Shown here: piece after piece, positions 6,243-9,743 of the stretch
How positions within the stretch are numbered: position 1 is the first letter of the stretch
How the letters are laid out: the number at the start of each line of letters is the position of its first letter
Assembly (NCBI GenBank): GCA_938003575.1
Contig: CALKYG010000130.1
Location: forward strand, 1-9,743
DNA: 9,743 bases
Direction of reading: 5' to 3'
From: an uncultured Alphaproteobacteria bacterium
GTDB taxonomy: Bacteria > Pseudomonadota > Alphaproteobacteria > Caulobacterales > Parvularculaceae
Notes under the pieces: generated by a model
What the model saw: only the letters and a program-made list of their open reading frames with translations
Told to the model about the DNA's origin: nothing
The model's database searches: none
Translations under genes and position numbers: made by a program

Positions 6243-9021
6243 TCTCCATGAGGCCGGCGACGACGGGGCTTGCAAGGAACTCGTCGAACAGGCGGTCCGC
6301 AATCTTCCTGTTGCCAAGCGCATTCGGGTGATAGTCCCATTCGGCGACCCAGAGCTTGCTCATGTCCTCGCCGTCAAACATGCCGAAAAGATCGATCGTC
6401 GTGAAGCCCGCTTGCTTCGCCATGGCGATCAGGCGCTCACAGGCCGCCTTTTCCTCGGCCGTATAGACCTTCACCGACGGCAAATAGACCCAGATGATCG
6501 GCACGCCTTTTTCCTTCTCGATCGCCGCCATGCGCCTGAAGACGAATTGAACGACCTCGTCTTCATGGGCGTAAATCCGCCGCCGGATCTCCTCCTTCGA
6601 CATGTTCGCCGTCGCGCCTGATCTGGCGACAATCTCCGAAAGCTCTGGATAAGGAAGATCAATGCCGTTCTCGACCGCTTCAGCGAGATGCCGCAGCTCA
6701 AAGTCGTCGAAATGCCCGAAATAAATGACAGCGTCGGGTGAGAATTCCAGCGCCTTCCGCTCGATGACCATCAGCCGCTGCACGGGCTTGTAGTCGGCGA
6801 CGCCGAAATTAAGGATTTCGAACCGGTTGAATTTCGCGCTCTTCAATTCCGCATTCATGCGCTCTTCAAGAATGTTCTCGAACACGTCCGGATCGGCGAC
6901 GCCGTACCCCATCGCCCTTGAATCGCCGATCAATGCAAAGCGGAACGCGCCCTCGGGCTTTTCCTTGGCGTAATGCCTGTCGCGCATGCCCCAGCGGTTC
7001 GTCTGAAAGGGCGCGCCCTTGTATATGATGCTTGTCGACGGCTTCAGTTCATATTGAAGGTAGTCGCCGGTGTCGCGCGCCGCCTCTGTCACCCTGATGT
7101 CGACCCATCCGGTCGGCCGCTTTGAATAAAGCTGCCATAACTCGGTGTTGAACCGGTTGACGTCCGTCAGCCCCTCATAATAGCCGCGCTCAAGCGCCGC
7201 TGCGTCGCGCGCGTTGAGCTTGGACGTTCCTATGTCGAGCGCGAATTGCTGAAGCCCTGAACTGAACGGCGCTGTCAGGACCGGAAACTGAAGCGCGCAG
7301 AGCGCGCCGGCAAACGCCAGCCTTGCCGCAGCGGGCGCATAGAACGGCTGCTCCTTGCGCTTTGCAAGCGGCCTGCGCGGCGCCTCGGAGGCATGCGGGC
7401 CGATGCCGAAAGTGACGCCGAGCGTCAATCCAAGGACGAAAAGCGCAAAGGCCGCGATCGCAAGGGCGACGAGGTAATCGCTGATCGCGGCGCCGGCGCC
7501 GAGGCGCGGCGCGCCGGCGGCATGAAGAAGCTCAAACCACTCATCAAACGTCGCCGATGTCCATAACGACCAGAGGACGAAGATCGTGACCATCGTCGCT
7601 GACGTTCTCAGAACGAGCATGGCCTTGTGGCCGAGCGGCGTCCGCCGTCCGGCCGGCTTTTTCGGCTGCGCGGCAAGGCGCATTTCATAACTCGTTTGAA
7701 CGACGAGCATGACGGCAAGAAAGCCCCAGAAAAACGCGTCGGTCGCGCTCAAATGGACCGATCCGCGAATCCAGAACCACTGATAGGCGTGCAGGACCCA
7801 GGTTACGAAGAAGACGGCCAGCATCGAGGCAAGGATCGCCGCGTTCTGCCCGACGCCCCACCGCTTCAGACGGACAAACGACGGGGTGAAAACCATCTTC
7901 TGCATGTAATCTTTCCAGAAGATGTTGATGCGCCGCCAGAAGTCGATGAAGCTGTTCGAGAAGTAAAACCGCGTATGCGTCTCCGGCAGATTGAAGCCGA
8001 ACAGCAGCATGCCGCCTATAATCAGATGAAAGAGTCCCGAGACCTTCAGATATAGGAAGAAGTTCGTGGTCACGTAATAGAAAAAGTCGAGCGGGCCGGA
8101 AACCGCCGCAGGATCAATCACGAGATAATAGCTGACGATGCGGTAAAGCAGCAGGTGCGCAAGGCCGCGCAACATCCACGACGCGCCCCGCTCATAAATT
8201 TTCAGCGCATCCTCATTGTAATAGGTCCGGCCGAAACTCGTAAAATCGACCACCGGGAAGAACGGAAACACCGCATTCGGCAGCATGAAGAAATAGGCGA
8301 AGCGCTGCGGCCAACTCTTCGGTCCTTTTCCGTTCGCTATGTCGTAAAGGTAGATCGACAGGCGGAACATGAACATGGAGGCGAGGATCGGCAACGCCGC
8401 CTCTGACCAATTCGCCGGCGCCAGCCCGCCCCGGACCGCGCCGAGCGCCGCCATGGCGCCGATGAGAATGACGATCCGGACGATCATCGGCGCCTTGATA
8501 TGGCAGACGCCGATCAGGGCGGCGCCCACGCCGATGACGATGAGCCCGTTTTGCAGATGGAGAACGCCGAAAACGGCGGCCAGCGACAGCGCAAGGAAGA
8601 ACGCCATCCGCCAGGACGCCGGCAGAAAATGATTGGCGATGAACCCGCAGAAGATGAGGACGGTCAGATACTGCGAATAGGCGATGTTTTCGATGTCGTA
8701 GATGTTGAGCGCAAAGGCGATCAGCCCGACCTGAGCCGTCAGCACGCCGAACTTCAGCGCCTCTCGGGCGGAAAGGCGGCCCGAGACGATGAGCGCGGCG
8801 GCGCCGGCGCAAACCGACAGGGCGCCGGCGCCCGCCATGAGGATCTGCTTTACGCCGAAGCCCGGCCGCGATTGGCCGAGAAAATCGAGCGACAGATCAA
8901 TCGCAAGAATGAGACAGCCGGCGAGAATAAGCGCGACCGGCGCCGCCGAAATAACGGCGGCCAAATTCAACCCGGCGTCTAACTGTTTCGCGCCGCCGCC
9001 GCGCAGTCCCGCATCCGACAT
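6205..9021 (-). CDS. Fused MBOAT membrane O-acyltransferase with C-terminal SGNH (GDSL-like) domain
   Basis: This 938-residue protein starts with many hydrophobic segments between about 20 and 540 (for example 20-45, 60-80, 92-108, 138-196, 314-342, 396-412). The MBOAT signature is at DFWRRINIFWKDYMQKMVF (360-378), and the probable catalytic His411 lies in TWVLHAYQWFW. A further hydrophobic stretch (about 564-582) leads to a soluble domain. There FALIGDSRAMGYGV (nucleophile Ser701), EILNFGVADY (block with Gly740) and EWDYHPNALGNRKIADRL (Asp896, His898) mark an SGNH hydrolase fold. The Asn block reads YFGHFDDFE, not a clean GxND. The MBOAT half resembles DltB/AlgI-type enzymes that move acyl groups across the membrane; the SGNH half would be the counterpart of DltD or AlgX/PatB. 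I infer transfer of the carrier-bound acyl group onto an extracytoplasmic acceptor. The start is preceded only by G-rich sequence, but the first membrane segment requires it. Confidence 0.85.
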   Translation of the reverse strand: MSDAGLRGGGAKQLDAGLNLAAVISAAPVALILAGCLILAIDLSLDFLGQSRPGFGVKQILMAGAGALSVCAGAAALIVSGRLSAREALKFGVLTAQVGLIAFALNIYDIENIAYSQYLTVLIFCGFIANHFLPASWRMAFFLALSLAAVFGVLHLQNGLIVIGVGAALIGVCHIKAPMIVRIVILIGAMAALGAVRGGLAPANWSEAALPILASMFMFRLSIYLYDIANGKGPKSWPQRFAYFFMLPNAVFPFFPVVDFTSFGRTYYNEDALKIYERGASWMLRGLAHLLLYRIVSYYLVIDPAAVSGPLDFFYYVTTNFFLYLKVSGLFHLIIGGMLLFGFNLPETHTRFYFSNSFIDFWRRINIFWKDYMQKMVFTPSFVRLKRWGVGQNAAILASMLAVFFVTWVLHAYQWFWIRGSVHLSATDAFFWGFLAVMLVVQTSYEMRLAAQPKKPAGRRTPLGHKAMLVLRTSATMVTIFVLWSLWTSATFDEWFELLHAAGAPRLGAGAAISDYLVALAIAAFALFVLGLTLGVTFGIGPHASEAPRRPLAKRKEQPFYAPAAARLAFAGALCALQFPVLTAPFSSGLQQFALDIGTSKLNARDAAALERGYYEGLTDVNRFNTELWQLYSKRPTGWVDIRVTEAARDTGDYLQYELKPSTSIIYKGAPFQTNRWGMRDRHYAKEKPEGAFRFALIGDSRAMGYGVADPDVFENILEERMNAELKSAKFNRFEILNFGVADYKPVQRLMVIERKALEFSPDAVIYFGHFDDFELRHLAEAVENGIDLPYPELSEIVARSGATANMSKEEIRRRIYAHEDEVVQFVFRRMAAIEKEKGVPIIWVYLPSVKVYTAEEKAACERLIAMAKQAGFTTIDLFGMFDGEDMSKLWVAEWDYHPNALGNRKIADRLFDEFLASPVVAGLMEINPPTTDQATSQ

Positions 9022-9281
9022 TTCAGCCCACCCCGTCTGTCGTCACGTTATAATCACTCTGCATTTGCCGGGAAGCGGCCGATGATATTTTCACAGCCCT
9101 TCCCGGCGTCCCGCAAACGATCGAAGCGGTCCTTGTTGTTAACCTTCCCGGGTTTGACGGTTCGGCGTGCTGACCGCCTGCGATTTTCATGCCGCCACGG
9201 CCGGAAACGGCTTGCTGCGCTGGCAGAATAATTGCAGCTGTAGGGCGGTGATTTCCTTGAGTTCAGGCGCGGGGCTTTAAA
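9022..9281. promoter_or_regulatory. Divergent intergenic region between MBOAT-SGNH and carrier genes
   Basis: This 260-bp non-coding stretch serves two divergent genes. For the minus-strand gene, TATAAC (9052-9047) is a plausible -10 about 25 bp before the ATG, but no good -35 sits 16-18 bases further up. The region also holds GTTAAC (9138-9143), a possible CtrA half-site lacking its partner TTAA. On the plus strand I see no convincing promoter for the carrier gene. Confidence 0.4.
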
Positions 9282-9536
9282 ATGGACAAGGCGGGCATCA
9301 AACAGGCGCTGCGGACATTCGTCCTCACAGAATTCCTTCCGGGCGAGGATCCGGCGGCCCTGACAGATGATATTCGCCTGATCAGCGACGGAATCATCGA
9401 CTCGCTCGGCAGCCTCAAGCTCGTCGCCCATATCGAAGAAAAGTTCGGCGTGAAAATCGACGCCCACGAGATCGACGCCGATCATCTCGATTTCATCGAC
9501 GGCGTCGTCGACCTGATCGCCGGGCGCATGGCCTGA
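9282..9536 (+). CDS. Acyl/peptidyl carrier protein (PltL/DltC-like)
   Basis: This 84-residue acidic, helical protein has the phosphopantetheine attachment motif GIIDSLGSLKLV with Ser41, followed by HIEEKFGVKIDAHEIDADHLDFIDGVVDLI, the usual helix II-III-IV pattern of carrier proteins. Size and the D-S-L-G motif fit small stand-alone carriers such as PltL and DltC. It needs a phosphopantetheinyl transferase, which is not encoded here. It is the obvious partner for the 3544-5082 ligase and for the dehydrogenase, and the likely acyl donor to the MBOAT protein it diverges from. It is separated from its presumed ligase by more than 4 kb, so it is expressed from its own promoter. The product stays cytosolic. 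A primary fatty-acid-synthesis ACP is unlikely, because the fab context and typical AcpP sequence are absent. Confidence 0.93.
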   Translation: MDKAGIKQALRTFVLTEFLPGEDPAALTDDIRLISDGIIDSLGSLKLVAHIEEKFGVKIDAHEIDADHLDFIDGVVDLIAGRMA

Positions 9537-9570
9537 TCGGCGGCGTCGGTTATTTGCAACCGGGCAATGC

Positions 9571-9592
9571 GCTTGGCGCCTGAGCGCCGAGC
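9571..9592 (+). terminator. GC-rich hairpin downstream of the carrier gene
   Basis: GCTTGGCGC and GCGCCGAGC form a 9-bp stem (one G-U wobble on the plus-strand RNA) around the loop CTGA, 34 bases after the carrier stop codon. No T-tract follows, so it is a weak or atypical terminator candidate. Confidence 0.4.
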
Positions 9593-9611
9593 TGCGGCCC
9601 ATTCGCGCCGC

Positions 9612-9625
9612 TTCCGCCTGCGGAA
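9612..9625. repeat. Small inverted repeat TTCCGC-CT-GCGGAA
   Basis: A perfect 6-bp inverted repeat with a 2-base centre lies inside a wider pair, CCCATTC (9598-9604) and GAATGGG (9623-9629). The two pairings compete. It belongs to a hairpin-rich stretch between the carrier gene and the tRNA; function unknown. Confidence 0.4.
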
Positions 9626-9649
9626 TGGGTCCATATTTCCGCCTGGTGC

Positions 9650-9667
9650 GCGGCGATCAATCGCCGC
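9650..9667 (-). terminator. Inverted repeat downstream of tRNA-Lys
   Basis: GCGGCGAT-CA-ATCGCCGC is a perfect 8-bp inverted repeat starting 30 bases beyond the tRNA 3' end on the minus strand. Position suggests a transcript end or processing signal for the tRNA, but no T-run follows the stem. Confidence 0.35.
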
Positions 9668-9697
9668 TCGCAAAATCCGTTGAAACAATAAGGAAAG

Positions 9698-9743
9698 TGG
9701 TGAGCCCGGATGGGATCGAACCATCGACCCTCTGATTAAAAGT
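9698..9743 (-). tRNA. tRNA-Lys(TTT), 3' portion, cut by window edge
   Basis: The minus strand reads from the anticodon loop CTTTTAA (anticodon TTT), through a TCAGA stem half, variable loop, T-arm GATGG-TTCGATC-CCATC, acceptor half CGGGCTC, discriminator A, and encoded CCA at 9700-9698. The 46 visible bases correspond to nucleotides 31-76; the 5' half lies beyond the window. The T-stem pairs perfectly. Confidence 0.92.

Noticed and set aside
8500..8982. Plus-strand open frames of 83-160 residues opposite the MBOAT gene
   Set aside because: They are charged shadows of hydrophobic membrane codons on the other strand and show no domain.
9049..9054. Plus-strand TATAAT as a promoter for the carrier gene
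   Set aside because: It is 230 bp from the carrier start with no -35 at proper distance; the overlapping minus-strand TATAAC near the MBOAT start is the better reading.
9598..9667. CRISPR-like or tandem repeat array near the right edge
   Set aside because: The repeats are unrelated short inverted repeats of different sequence, with no regular spacing.

Overview
The window looks like an alphaproteobacterial chromosome segment. It is GC-rich, has a CCA-encoding tRNA-Lys, carries the HutF/HutG branch of histidine degradation, and contains a perfect TTAA-N7-TTAA sequence of the kind bound by the alphaproteobacterial cell-cycle regulator CtrA. I cannot assign a genus from the sequence alone.

Left part (1-3301). 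A membrane-anchored staphylococcal-nuclease-like gene runs off the left edge on the minus strand. Next comes a partial histidine-utilisation block: hutD on the plus strand, converging on a translationally coupled hutG-hutF pair on the minus strand. hutD and hutF end inside the same perfect 18-bp palindrome, so their stop codons overlap.

Central and right part (3302-9536). Four genes look like one pathway spread over three transcription units. They are a stand-alone adenylation enzyme (3544-5082, +), a flavin acyl-CoA-dehydrogenase-family protein coupled to it by a TGATG junction (5082-6242, +), a 938-residue membrane protein fusing an MBOAT acyltransferase to a C-terminal SGNH domain (9021-6205, -), and an 84-residue carrier protein with an intact phosphopantetheine serine (9282-9536, +). 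The adenylation pocket residues read DLLYIALVCK. This differs at one position from the L-proline code I recall for the pyrrole pathway enzyme PltF. The dehydrogenase has its catalytic Glu in the PltE / isovaleryl-CoA-dehydrogenase position (WER) and lacks the usual MCAD-type Glu. Ligase, dehydrogenase and carrier therefore match the PltF/PltE/PltL route: L-proline to prolyl-S-carrier to pyrrole-2-carboxyl-S-carrier.

The unusual part is the partner. Instead of a polyketide synthase or halogenase, the pathway sits beside a fused MBOAT-SGNH protein. In architecture this resembles the D-alanylation system Dlt: DltA is the ligase, DltC the carrier, and DltB plus DltD are fused, with an oxidase added. 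My best inference is a Dlt-like system that makes pyrrole-2-carboxyl thioester in the cytoplasm and exports the acyl group onto an envelope or extracellular acceptor. The acceptor is unknown.

Right edge (9537-9743). There are three GC-rich hairpins with no T-tracts, then the 3' part of a tRNA-Lys(TTT) gene on the minus strand, cut by the window end.
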